The position numbers were made by a program, and so were the translations under genes. Shown in pieces: positions 8,462-14,684 of a stretch of DNA of 22,316 nucleotides; position 1 is the stretch's first letter, and each line of letters opens with the position of its first letter. The notes beneath the pieces are model-generated. The model saw only the letters and a list, made by a program, of their open reading frames with translations. It was not told where the DNA came from and ran no database searches. This DNA is from Mayfieldus profundus (GTDB lineage: Bacteria; Actinomycetota; Thermoleophilia; Solirubrobacterales; 70-9), in NCBI GenBank assembly GCA_038040325.1, contig JBBPIM010000033.1, forward strand, positions 1 to 22,316, written 5' to 3'.

Positions 8462-8728
8462 TCAGCGGATCGCGAATCCGCTCAGACCCTCCGGTTCCTC
8501 CTCGGAGACCTCAACACGCTCGACCGTCGCACCGCGCGGCCCCTCGTGAGCGAAGCGGACCATCGCCTCCACGGCATCCGCCTCCCCCTCGAAGGCGGCC
8601 TCGACGGCGCCATCGGGCCGGTTGGTCACCCACCCGGCCACTCCACGAGACTCGGCCATGCGCCGCATGGTGTCGCGGAAGAAGACTCCCTGCACCCGCC
8701 CATGGACAACCACGCGCCTACGAACCAT
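8462..8728 (-). CDS. acyP: Acylphosphatase
   Basis: 88 residues, the normal length for this small cytoplasmic enzyme, which hydrolyses carboxyl-phosphate bonds such as acetyl phosphate or 1,3-bisphosphoglycerate. The two signature sites are present: GRVQGVFFRDT with the phosphate-binding Arg18, and GWVTNRPDG with the catalytic Asn36. The start at 8728 gives the usual short lead-in to the first strand. It lies between the cupin gene and comEA on the same strand, with 70-odd-base gaps on both sides, so cotranscription is possible but not tight. Confidence 0.93.
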   Translation of the reverse strand: MVRRRVVVHGRVQGVFFRDTMRRMAESRGVAGWVTNRPDGAVEAAFEGEADAVEAMVRFAHEGPRGATVERVEVSEEEPEGLSGFAIR

Positions 8729-8802
8729 GAAGGTGGAGTGCGAAGGCCGGGAGAACCGAGCCGGCCGACCGAGGACATAGCCAGGCGACGGTTTGCAGCG
8801 GT

Positions 8803-9198
8803 CTACTCGTCGTCTTCGTCGTAGCCTGCGACTTCGGCCATCTGGCGGCCGTACAGCTCGGCCAAGGCAACCGGAGGCGACTGGATCGAAACGCAGGCCA
8901 GCTCGGCATCTGCCTTGTTGGCAATCGCGTGATCCGTGGCCGGCGGCACCAGCACCAGGTCGCCCTCGGCGATCTCCTGCGTGTCGCCGGCAACCGACAT
9001 CTGGCCGCGCCCGCGGACGACGACGTAGACCTGCTCCGCCTCCTCATGGGAATGGAGGGTCTGCTCGACCCCTGCCGGCACCTCGAGCCAGGTCACGGAC
9101 ATGTTGCGCGAACCGAGCTCACCCGCGTCCATTAGGACGTGCGAGCGAAGGCGGTGCCACTCCTCGACCGACGCCTCGCTGAGCCGCCTGACAAGCAC
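8803..9198 (-). CDS. Single-domain cupin protein
   Basis: 131 residues from a GTG start. One cupin barrel is evident. The first motif carries His49, His51 and Glu55 (LHSHEEAEQVYVVVRGRG), and the second carries EGDLVLVPPATDH with His90. Together these four make a standard divalent-metal site. The protein ends in an acidic tail (GYDEDDE). Cupins of this size include small-molecule isomerases, dioxygenases and sugar-binding proteins. Nothing here fixes the substrate. It starts 19 bases after the leuS stop and is probably in the same transcript. Confidence 0.85.
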   Translation of the reverse strand: MLVRRLSEASVEEWHRLRSHVLMDAGELGSRNMSVTWLEVPAGVEQTLHSHEEAEQVYVVVRGRGQMSVAGDTQEIAEGDLVLVPPATDHAIANKADAELACVSIQSPPVALAELYGRQMAEVAGYDEDDE

Positions 9199-9217
9199 GG
9201 CGCAACTTCTAGCAGAC

Positions 9218-11725
9218 TCAGCGCACGACGAGGTTTACGAGCTTGCCCGGCACGACGACCTCCTTGACGACCTCCTTGCCGTCGAGATGCCGCTGCACCT
9301 TCTCGCTGCCGCGGGCGAGACGGATCAGCTCCTCCTCGGGGGCGTCGACCTCGGCCTCGATGCGGTCGCGCAGCTTGCCGTTGACCTGCACGACCAGGGT
9401 GATCGTCTCGGAGCTGAGCAGCGCAGGATCCGCCTCGGGCCATGGGGTCTCCCAGACCCGCTCCCCGGCCAGCCGGTCGTACACCTCGGCGCCGAGATGC
9501 GGCGCGAAGGGGAAGATCAGCGAGGCCGCCGTCGCGGTTGCTAGGCGCACGCAGGGGCCGCCCTCCGCGTCGCCGTAGAGACCGTCCTTGAGGCGGTAGA
9601 TCTCGTTGACCAGCTCCATCACCGCGGCGATCGCGGTGTTGAACTGGAATCCGCGCCGGAAGTCGCGGGTGACCTTGTCGATCGCCCAATGGGCTTTCGC
9701 GAGCAGGGTTCGGGCGTGGCCGCTGAGCTCGTTCCTCGTTCCTCGTTCCTCGTTCCTCGGCCGATCCTCGGTGCGTTCGGCGACCTCCTCACCAAGGCGC
9801 CAGAGGCGCGAGAGGAAGCGGTGCACCCCCTCCACCCCCTCGTCGCTCCAGTCGCCTCCCTTCTCCGGCGGCCCCATGAAGCAGATGTAGGTGCGAGCGG
9901 AGTCGGCTCCGTAGCGCTCGAAGTAGTCGGCGGGGCTGACGACGTTGCCCTTCGACTTCGACATCTTCGCTCCGTCGCGGGTGATCATCCCCTGGGCGAA
10001 GAGGTTGACGAAGGGCTCCTGGACACCCAGCAGGCCCATGTCGGCCAGCGCCTTGACGAAGAAGCGCGCGTACATCAAGTGCAGGATCGCGTGCTCGACC
10101 CCGCCGATGTACTGGTCGACCGGCATCCAGTGGTCGGCCACAGCCCGGTCCCAGGGCTCGTCCTCGTTGCGCGGGTCGAGGTAGCGCAGGAAGTACCACG
10201 AGGAGTCGACGAAGGTGTCCATGGTGTCGGTCTCCCGCCGGGCGGAGCCGCCGCAGTTCGGACACTCGGTCGCAACCCAGTCCTCCGCGCCGGCCAGCGG
10301 GCTGCGTCCCTTCGGGGCATACTCCTCGATCTCGGGCAGCTCGACCGGGAGCTGATCGTCGGGGACGGGGACCATGCCGCACGCCTCGCAGTAGACGATC
10401 GGGATCGGCGCGCCCCAGTAGCGCTGGCGCGAGACCAGCCAGTCGCGCAGGCGGTAGCTGACCGCGGCCTTGCCCTTGCCCTCGCGCTCGAGCCAGGCGA
10501 TGATCTCGCGGATCGCCTCGGTCGCCGGCATGCCGGTGAAGGGGCCCGAGTTGACGAGGCGTTCACCCTCTGTGTGCTCGACGTAGGCGGCATCCTCGGG
10601 AACCTCGCCGGCGGGGGGCTCGACCACCTGGCGGATCGGCAGGTCGAAGGCCTTGGCGAACTCGTAGTCGCGCTGGTCGTGAGCCGGAACGGCCATGATC
10701 GCCCCGGTGCCGTACTCCATCAGCACGTAGTCGGAGACGAACATCGGGATCTGCTCGCCGTTGACCGGGTTGGTGACTGTGCGGCCAAGCGCGACCCCGG
10801 TTTTCGGCCGCTCCTCGGCGGCGCGCTCCTCGGTGGACTCGCGCATCGCCTGGTTCACGTAGTCGCGCACCGCCTCCTCGGCATCGGCGGCGGCGACGAG
10901 CCGCTCGATCTCCGGGTGCTCGGGGGCGAGGACGAAGAAGGTGGCGCCGAACAGGGTGTCGGGTCGCGTGGTGAACACCGGAAAGTCGATGCCGAGCTGC
11001 TCGCAGCTGAACACCACCTCTGCGCCCTCCGAGCGCCCGATCCAGTTGCGCTGCATGGTCAGCACGTGCTCGGGCCAGGACTCGAGCATGTCGAAGCCCT
11101 CGAGCAGCCGGTCGGCGTAGTCGGTGATGCGGAAGAACCACTGCTCGAGCTTGCGCGACTCGACCGGGGTCCCGCAGCGCTCGCAGCGGCCGTCGATCAC
11201 CTGCTCGTTGGCCAGCACGGTGGCGTCCACGGGGCACCACTGAACGGGCGCCTCGGCGCGGTAGGCGAGCCCCTTCTCGAACAGCCGCAGGAAGATCCAC
11301 TGCGTCCAGCGGTAGTACTCGGGCGTGTGCGAGCTGATCTCGCGCGACCAGTCGATCGAGATGCCCCACTGCCTGAACTGGCGGCGGAAGACCTCGATCG
11401 AGGACTCGGTTGCGGCGCGGGGGTGCTCGCCGGTCTTGATCGCGTTGTTTTCCGCCGGCAGCCCGAAGGCGTCATAGCCCATCGGATGCAAGACCTCGAA
11501 CCCGTGGCGGCGGCGAAAGTGGGCGATCGCGTCGCCGATCGAGTAGCACTTGAGATGCCCCATGTGCGGCTCGCCCGAGGGGTAGGGCAACATCTCGAGC
11601 ACGTACGACTTGGGCTTCGAGCCCTCGAAGCCATGCCGGCCGGGGTTGGCGACCTCCCAGGTGCGCTCCGATTCCCAGACCTGCTGCCAGCGCCGCTCTA
11701 TCGCGTGCGGGTCATAACTGCTCAC
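9218..11725 (-). CDS. leuS: Leucyl-tRNA synthetase
   Basis: 835 residues of class I LeuRS, which charges tRNA-Leu in the cytoplasm. Visible features are the HIGH-type motif HMGH at 54-57 (PYPSGEPHMGH), a CP1 editing domain with a TRPDTLFGATF motif and a YGTGAIMAVPAHDQRD motif, a Zn-binding CPNCGG, and KMSKS at 587-591. The C-terminal end is GKLVNLVVR. Oddly, residues 656-667 (PRNEERGTRNEL) are encoded by a four-unit heptamer DNA repeat at the junction between the catalytic core and the anticodon-binding helices. The start is GTG at 11725, with no Shine-Dalgarno and a TAGTAT -10 box 7 bases before it, suggesting a leaderless mRNA. Confidence 0.97.
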   Translation of the reverse strand: MSSYDPHAIERRWQQVWESERTWEVANPGRHGFEGSKPKSYVLEMLPYPSGEPHMGHLKCYSIGDAIAHFRRRHGFEVLHPMGYDAFGLPAENNAIKTGEHPRAATESSIEVFRRQFRQWGISIDWSREISSHTPEYYRWTQWIFLRLFEKGLAYRAEAPVQWCPVDATVLANEQVIDGRCERCGTPVESRKLEQWFFRITDYADRLLEGFDMLESWPEHVLTMQRNWIGRSEGAEVVFSCEQLGIDFPVFTTRPDTLFGATFFVLAPEHPEIERLVAAADAEEAVRDYVNQAMRESTEERAAEERPKTGVALGRTVTNPVNGEQIPMFVSDYVLMEYGTGAIMAVPAHDQRDYEFAKAFDLPIRQVVEPPAGEVPEDAAYVEHTEGERLVNSGPFTGMPATEAIREIIAWLEREGKGKAAVSYRLRDWLVSRQRYWGAPIPIVYCEACGMVPVPDDQLPVELPEIEEYAPKGRSPLAGAEDWVATECPNCGGSARRETDTMDTFVDSSWYFLRYLDPRNEDEPWDRAVADHWMPVDQYIGGVEHAILHLMYARFFVKALADMGLLGVQEPFVNLFAQGMITRDGAKMSKSKGNVVSPADYFERYGADSARTYICFMGPPEKGGDWSDEGVEGVHRFLSRLWRLGEEVAERTEDRPRNEERGTRNELSGHARTLLAKAHWAIDKVTRDFRRGFQFNTAIAAVMELVNEIYRLKDGLYGDAEGGPCVRLATATAASLIFPFAPHLGAEVYDRLAGERVWETPWPEADPALLSSETITLVVQVNGKLRDRIEAEVDAPEEELIRLARGSEKVQRHLDGKEVVKEVVVPGKLVNLVVR
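9731..9758 (-). repeat. Four tandem GAGGAAC heptamers inside leuS
   Basis: Four exact copies of GTTCCTC (plus strand) lie head to tail. On the coding strand they read GAGGAAC and translate in frame as RNEERGTRNE. The same unit recurs at 21455-21482 before rplU. The array is 28 bases, so loss or gain of one or two units would shift the leuS frame and only multiples of three are tolerated. Confidence 0.95.
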
Positions 11726-11732
11726 GCAGGCG

Positions 11733-11738
11733 ATACTA
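11733..11738 (-). promoter_or_regulatory. Predicted -10 box for leaderless leuS
   Basis: TAGTAT on the minus strand is followed by seven bases and then the GTG start of leuS. This TANNNT-N7-RTG spacing is typical of leaderless actinobacterial transcripts, and no Shine-Dalgarno is present. No experiment is implied. Confidence 0.45.
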
Positions 11739-11764
11739 CGCAGCGGACCGGGGTGCTCCCGTCC

Positions 11765-11860
11765 CTACTTCTTCTTCTTGGGGATCTTGAACTTCTTCGT
11801 GGCCGGGCCGGGGTCGACGGTACCGCGCGAATCCAAGGCGCGGACCTGGAAGGTGGCCCG
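11765..11860 (-). pseudogene. C-terminal remnant of a secreted Ig/FN3-like repeat protein
   Basis: In one minus-strand frame the stretch reads PRATFQVRALDSRGTVDP, then GPATKKFKIPKKKK and a TAG. This resembles the last beta-strands and Lys-rich end of actinobacterial extracellular domains of the type FxVRAxDxxGxxDPxPA. The open frame extends upstream only about 12 more codons, of unrelated look, before a TGA that coincides with the end of the SpoIIM-like gene. There is no start codon. It therefore looks like the relic of a larger gene lost by deletion. The family resemblance is from memory of the motif. Confidence 0.5.
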
Positions 11861-11899
11861 CGGGCATGGGGCGAGTCTAGGTATTGGGCCTGGCGGGGG

Positions 11900-12682
11900 T
11901 CAGGCGAACGGGGAGAGGGAGATCAGGATCTGCGGCCAGACATAGACCTCGATCAATGCACCGATGAGGAGCATCGGCAGCGCGATCGCGACGGTGGCGA
12001 ATGTGGCGGCGAGGAGCTGGTTCCAGTGGCCGCCGCGGCTGGCGATGATCCAGGCTGCCAGGGGGAAGAACAGGGCGGTGAGCTCGATCAGGGCGTGCGG
12101 GAGAACGCTGAGCACGAGCTGACCCGGGGTAATGCCGAGATGGTCGGCGATGGTCGCGCCCTGGAAGCCGAGGACGAAGGCCTGCGTGGTGAGGGAGAAG
12201 AGGGTCACGGCGATGACGAAGGTGATCGCGAACTGGCCGGCCTTGACGTGGATCCAGCGCGAGAAGCCGGTGCGGCTGCGGGCGGCGATCGGCATCGAAG
12301 CGCCGGCGATGAACCCGGCCACACAGGCGGTTGCGTGGAAGGCGAGGACCAGGGCGTTGCGGCCGATCACCTCGAGTACGTCGAGGGCATCGGCGGGAAC
12401 GTTGATGCCGTCGATGTAGACGGGGCTGGGGTCGGGGGTGACGACGCTGCCGACAGCCCATACCGCGCCGAGCAGGGTGGCGGCGATCGCCAGGCTGAGC
12501 GCGGACCAGCCGCCCAGCACAGCCCAGTTCCCGCGCTGCCACAGCTCGAAAGTGGAGCGGGTGTCGCGGATCCCCTGCGCGAGGACGTACTCGTTGGGGC
12601 TCACCCGGGAGTCATCGGCAGTTGGCGGGATGGCTTTGAGGATAGGGACGTAGAGCGGCGAGATCGGGCGGCTAGGATGCAC
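11900..12682 (-). CDS. SpoIIM/DUF95-like integral membrane protein
   Basis: 260 residues with several transmembrane helices. The motif VLPHALIELTALFFPLAAWII corresponds to the conserved PHGxxELxA region of stage II sporulation protein M (DUF95) proteins. The long outside loop and the final helices ending in VYVWPQILISLSPFA also fit. In non-sporulating actinobacteria the role of these proteins is unclear; a link to envelope or permease-like functions is inference. The GTG start at 12682 has no Shine-Dalgarno. An in-frame GTG at 12604 (VSPNEYVLAQG) is an alternative. It is divergent from the ABM-like gene. Confidence 0.7.
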   Translation of the reverse strand: MHPSRPISPLYVPILKAIPPTADDSRVSPNEYVLAQGIRDTRSTFELWQRGNWAVLGGWSALSLAIAATLLGAVWAVGSVVTPDPSPVYIDGINVPADALDVLEVIGRNALVLAFHATACVAGFIAGASMPIAARSRTGFSRWIHVKAGQFAITFVIAVTLFSLTTQAFVLGFQGATIADHLGITPGQLVLSVLPHALIELTALFFPLAAWIIASRGGHWNQLLAATFATVAIALPMLLIGALIEVYVWPQILISLSPFA

Positions 12683-12775
12683 CGGGCGCGCCCCTGTCGC
12701 TCAATCGGCGACTGGAACGGCGATCCGAATAGCGTGTGATCGCCAGGGGGTCAAGTCAAACGCTAGGAGGTTGCG

Positions 12776-13075
12776 ATGCACGCACGTTCAGGTTCCTTTG
12801 AGCTTTCGACTGACAAGCTGCAGGAGGCGGTCGACGCGTTCAAGGACAACGACCTGCCGAAGTACAAAGACCAGGGCGGCTACAAGGGATTCATCCTGCT
12901 TGTCAACCGCCAGAACGGCAAGATGCATGGCGTCTCGTTCTGGGAGAACGAGTCCGACATTCAGGCCAGCGACGAGCTCGGCAGCACGGCCCGTCAGCGC
13001 ATCCAGGACCTCGCGGGCGGCGAAGCTGCGATCGAGCGCGAGGATTGGGAGGTCGTGGTCGACGACGAGGCCTGA
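12776..13075 (+). CDS. Small ABM-like dimeric alpha/beta-barrel protein
   Basis: 99 residues, preceded by a perfect AGGAGG (12765-12770) five bases before the ATG, the best ribosome binding site in the window. The layout (FELSTDKLQEAVDAFKDNDLPKYKDQGGYKGFILLVNRQNGKMHGVSFWENESDIQAS) is that of ferredoxin-like antibiotic-biosynthesis-monooxygenase or stress-responsive barrels: a helix after the first strand, then GF.LL strands and a G.SFWE strand. Such proteins are often oxygenases or small-ligand binders acting as dimers. No substrate is evident. It is one of only three plus-strand genes and is convergent with the nuclease/tRNA region. Confidence 0.75.
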   Translation: MHARSGSFELSTDKLQEAVDAFKDNDLPKYKDQGGYKGFILLVNRQNGKMHGVSFWENESDIQASDELGSTARQRIQDLAGGEAAIEREDWEVVVDDEA

Positions 13076-13112
13076 ATCCCTGGCGGCAGCCCCCACTGCT
13101 CGGCCCTGTGGC

Positions 13113-13259
13113 TCAGTCGGCGAGTGGGAGCGGGGGCGCGGCAGGGGTAAGCCGGACGTAGGGCTTGCCGCGGCGCGTGACGAGGAACTCCTCGCCAGTT
13201 TGGGCGCGTTCCATGTACCAGCCGAAGCGGTTGCGGAACTCGTGGGCGCCGACTTCGAC
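13113..13259 (-). pseudogene. Phd/YefM-type antitoxin fragment without a start codon
   Basis: The last 48 codons of a long open frame match the antitoxin DNA-binding fold of the prevent-host-death family: VGAHEFRNRFGWYMERAQTGEEFLVTRRGKPYVRL. In-frame codons back to the tRNA contain no ATG, GTG or TTG. The nearest ATG lies inside the tRNA anticodon arm. No toxin gene is next to it; the convergent ABM-like gene follows. It is either a relic of an element once inserted at the tRNA 3' end, or it is expressed only as a fusion. The fold assignment is fairly sure, the status less so. Confidence 0.6.
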
Positions 13260-13799
13260 TGCCGTATCGGCGCAGGTGGACTGCGAAGTGGAGCCAGCGG
13301 GGCTCGAACCCGCGACCTCTACCATGCCGAGGTAGCGCTCTTCCAACTGAGCTATGGCCCCAAGGCGGTATTCGGCTGCTGAGTGTAGACCAGCCAACTG
13401 CCCGTTTTTCGCCTCCGCCAGACGCAGATGAATCATCGACTGCGACGCAACCAGGCTGATGGGGAGCAGGTATACGGCCTCCGTGTCGCTGCAATATGCA
13501 GCAACCGCGTCAATTTCGGTGGACTCGTAATCACTGCGCACGTAACCGCGACCCGGTGAATACCAGCTGCCGCGAGTCCTGATCAGGATCACATCGCCAC
13601 GACGCGGCGCCCACTTGCACTGGATTCTCAGAAGGCGACTCCCGGTATCGAATATCAGGTCGTATCTGGCATCGACGTTCGGACGCGAAACGACGATGCC
13701 GAGCTTGGTCGCCTCGGCCGCGATCGCGGCTTCCGCGATAGCACCCTTCTGATTGCCGGTCAGCTCTCGGTTCACGTGCACGAACATATGTTCGTGCAT
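13113..13799 (-). CDS. PD-(D/E)XK homing-endonuclease-like protein running into tRNA-Ala
   Basis: The frame from ATG 13799 is open for 228 codons but is composite. Residues 1-146 are a small PD-(D/E)XK nuclease: Glu23 (KGAIAEAAIAAEATKLGI), Asp47 (ARYDLIFD) and Gln60-Cys-Lys62 (LRIQCKW). The E/D/QxK order and spacing match what I recall for the I-Ssp6803I tRNA-fMet homing endonuclease family. Residues 147-171 (GAIAQLEERYLGMVEVAGSS...) are the tRNA-Ala gene read as protein, and residues 181-228 are a Phd antitoxin remnant. The first codons overlap a 22-bp palindrome holding an SOS box, so the true start may be GTG 13775. There is no stop before the tRNA, so the natural C-terminus is probably encoded in tRNA sequence. 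Confidence 0.65.
   Translation of the reverse strand: MHEHMFVHVNRELTGNQKGAIAEAAIAAEATKLGIVVSRPNVDARYDLIFDTGSRLLRIQCKWAPRRGDVILIRTRGSWYSPGRGYVRSDYESTEIDAVAAYCSDTEAVYLLPISLVASQSMIHLRLAEAKNGQLAGLHSAAEYRLGAIAQLEERYLGMVEVAGSSPAGSTSQSTCADTAVEVGAHEFRNRFGWYMERAQTGEEFLVTRRGKPYVRLTPAAPPLPLAD
13289..13361 (-). tRNA. tRNA-Ala (anticodon GGC)
   Basis: A 73-base cloverleaf without an encoded CCA. The acceptor stem GGGGCCA/TGGCTCC includes the G3:U70 wobble that marks tRNA-Ala. The D stem is GCTC/GAGC. The anticodon arm is CTACC/GGTAG with loop TCGGCAT. The T arm GCGGG/CCCGC has loop TTCGAGC, and the discriminator base is A. The anticodon GGC reads GCC codons. Position 33, normally U, reads C here. It lies directly downstream of, and in frame with, the nuclease ORF on the same strand. 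Confidence 0.95.
13777..13798. promoter_or_regulatory. SOS (LexA) box in a perfect 22-bp palindrome before the nuclease
   Basis: The core CGAACATATGTTCG matches the Gram-positive/actinobacterial LexA operator CGAAC-N4-GTTCG exactly. The symmetry extends four bases further on each side with no mismatch. It covers the first codons of the nuclease frame, so it probably overlaps the promoter, with the real start downstream (GTG at 13781 or 13775). This predicts induction by DNA damage. Confidence 0.75.
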
Positions 13800-13875
13800 T
13801 TCGCATCACAGAACAAGACAAGAACGTGACGAGTGTGTGACAACCGGCCCACTGCGGCCGATTTCGAGACCGCGC

Positions 13876-14610
13876 CTAAGCCGCCTGCTGCTCCGGCCCG
13901 GCTTCGGCCTCGTCCTCGCCGACGTCGAGCACGACCCGCCCCTGGCCGGCCTTGCGCACCTTGAACTCGAACGGCGCGTTCTCCTCCAGCTCGCGCAGCA
14001 GCTCGACCGGCTCGTCGAGCCGCATCGAGAGCGTCGCCCGTCCCTCCGAGAACTTCCGCACCGAGATCTCCGACGTCGCGTCGATCTTCCCCGCCGCGTC
14101 CTCGAACCCAACAAGCTGCGCGAAGTCGCCCAGCGGCCCGACCTCGACCTCGACGAGGCCCTGGAACAGCTCCTCCGCCGTGCGTCGCGGCTCGCCGTTG
14201 CCGCCGGGCACCGGATCGGCTCCATTCGACCCACTCAGGGCCACCGGCTCGATCCCGACCCTCCCCGCCAGCTCCTGCACCCTGCGACTCACCTCGACCG
14301 CCTCGCGCAGCGCCTTCATCCTGATCCTCGTGGCCTGGCCGCGCGCCTGTGCGTGGATCTCGTCCAATCGCCTCGAGACCGCCTCGAGCGAGCGCACGCT
14401 CTGATCGTGCCGCTCGTTTGCCTCGCGCAGCTCCTCGTGCAGGTCGCGGATCTCGCGCTCTCGCTCCAGAACCATGCCCGAGAGGCAGGAGAGCTCGCGC
14501 TCGAGCTCACCGATACGCGCCTCATGCGCAGCGACTGCCGCGTCCACCTCGCCGCGGCGGTAGCCGAAGAACGCCCTCCGGAAGCTACCCATGGGCGGCA
14601 AGCTAGGCAC
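13876..14610 (-). CDS. DivIVA-like coiled-coil protein under predicted SOS control
   Basis: 244 residues from GTG 14610, or 238 from ATG 14592. The N-terminus MGSFRRAFFGYRRGEVDAAVAAHEARI resembles the membrane-targeting start of DivIVA/Wag31-type proteins (F..FGYR..EVD). A coiled coil of about 85 residues follows, then a Gly/Pro/Asn linker. The C-terminal part is predicted beta-rich (FEFKVRKAGQGRVVLDVGEDEAEAG) and I do not recognise it. DivIVA proteins mark poles and septa and organise growth and division. A perfect SOS box with a -10 candidate (TAGATT, 14639-14644) lies just upstream, so a damage-induced division or growth regulator is an attractive inference. The DivIVA relation rests on the short N-terminal motif. 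Confidence 0.65.
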   Translation of the reverse strand: MPSLPPMGSFRRAFFGYRRGEVDAAVAAHEARIGELERELSCLSGMVLEREREIRDLHEELREANERHDQSVRSLEAVSRRLDEIHAQARGQATRIRMKALREAVEVSRRVQELAGRVGIEPVALSGSNGADPVPGGNGEPRRTAEELFQGLVEVEVGPLGDFAQLVGFEDAAGKIDATSEISVRKFSEGRATLSMRLDEPVELLRELEENAPFEFKVRKAGQGRVVLDVGEDEAEAGPEQQAA

Positions 14611-14647
14611 CCTGTCGGACGGTATTTCGTTACATTCGAATCTATCT

Positions 14648-14661
14648 CGAACGTGTGTTCG
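14648..14661. promoter_or_regulatory. SOS (LexA) box upstream of the DivIVA-like gene
   Basis: CGAACGTGTGTTCG is an exact CGAAC-N4-GTTCG operator in the 60-base gap between rsfS and the DivIVA-like gene, 37 bases before its GTG. Three bases separate it from a -10 candidate, TAGATT (14639-14644, minus strand). LexA bound here would block the promoter spacer. Confidence 0.75.
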
Positions 14662-14664
14662 CTT

Positions 14665-14684
14665 CAGGCGTCAATTCACGCCTG
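14665..14684 (-). terminator. Stem-loop at the rsfS stop
   Basis: CAGGCGT and ACGCCTG pair around a six-base loop that overlaps the rsfS stop codon. There is no T-run. It would be a suitable end for the proB-proA-nadD-rsfS transcript, separating it from the SOS-controlled promoter immediately downstream. Confidence 0.4.

Noticed and set aside
9731..9758. CRISPR-like repeat
   Set aside because: Seven-base units without spacers are a simple tandem repeat. No CRISPR array or cas gene was seen in the window.
9689..12739. A 1016-codon plus-strand open frame
   Set aside because: It is antisense to leuS and the SpoIIM-like gene; both minus-strand genes have clear family motifs, and this frame has none.
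12771..13382. A 203-codon plus-strand frame over the ABM-like gene and tRNA
   Set aside because: It is another frame of the ABM-like gene continuing through the antisense of the tRNA; the real gene has the AGGAGG site and family pattern.
13113..13799. A genuine single 228-residue protein
   Set aside because: The middle third is a tRNA gene and the last part an antitoxin relic, so it is a composite frame; only residues 1 to about 146 look like one designed domain.
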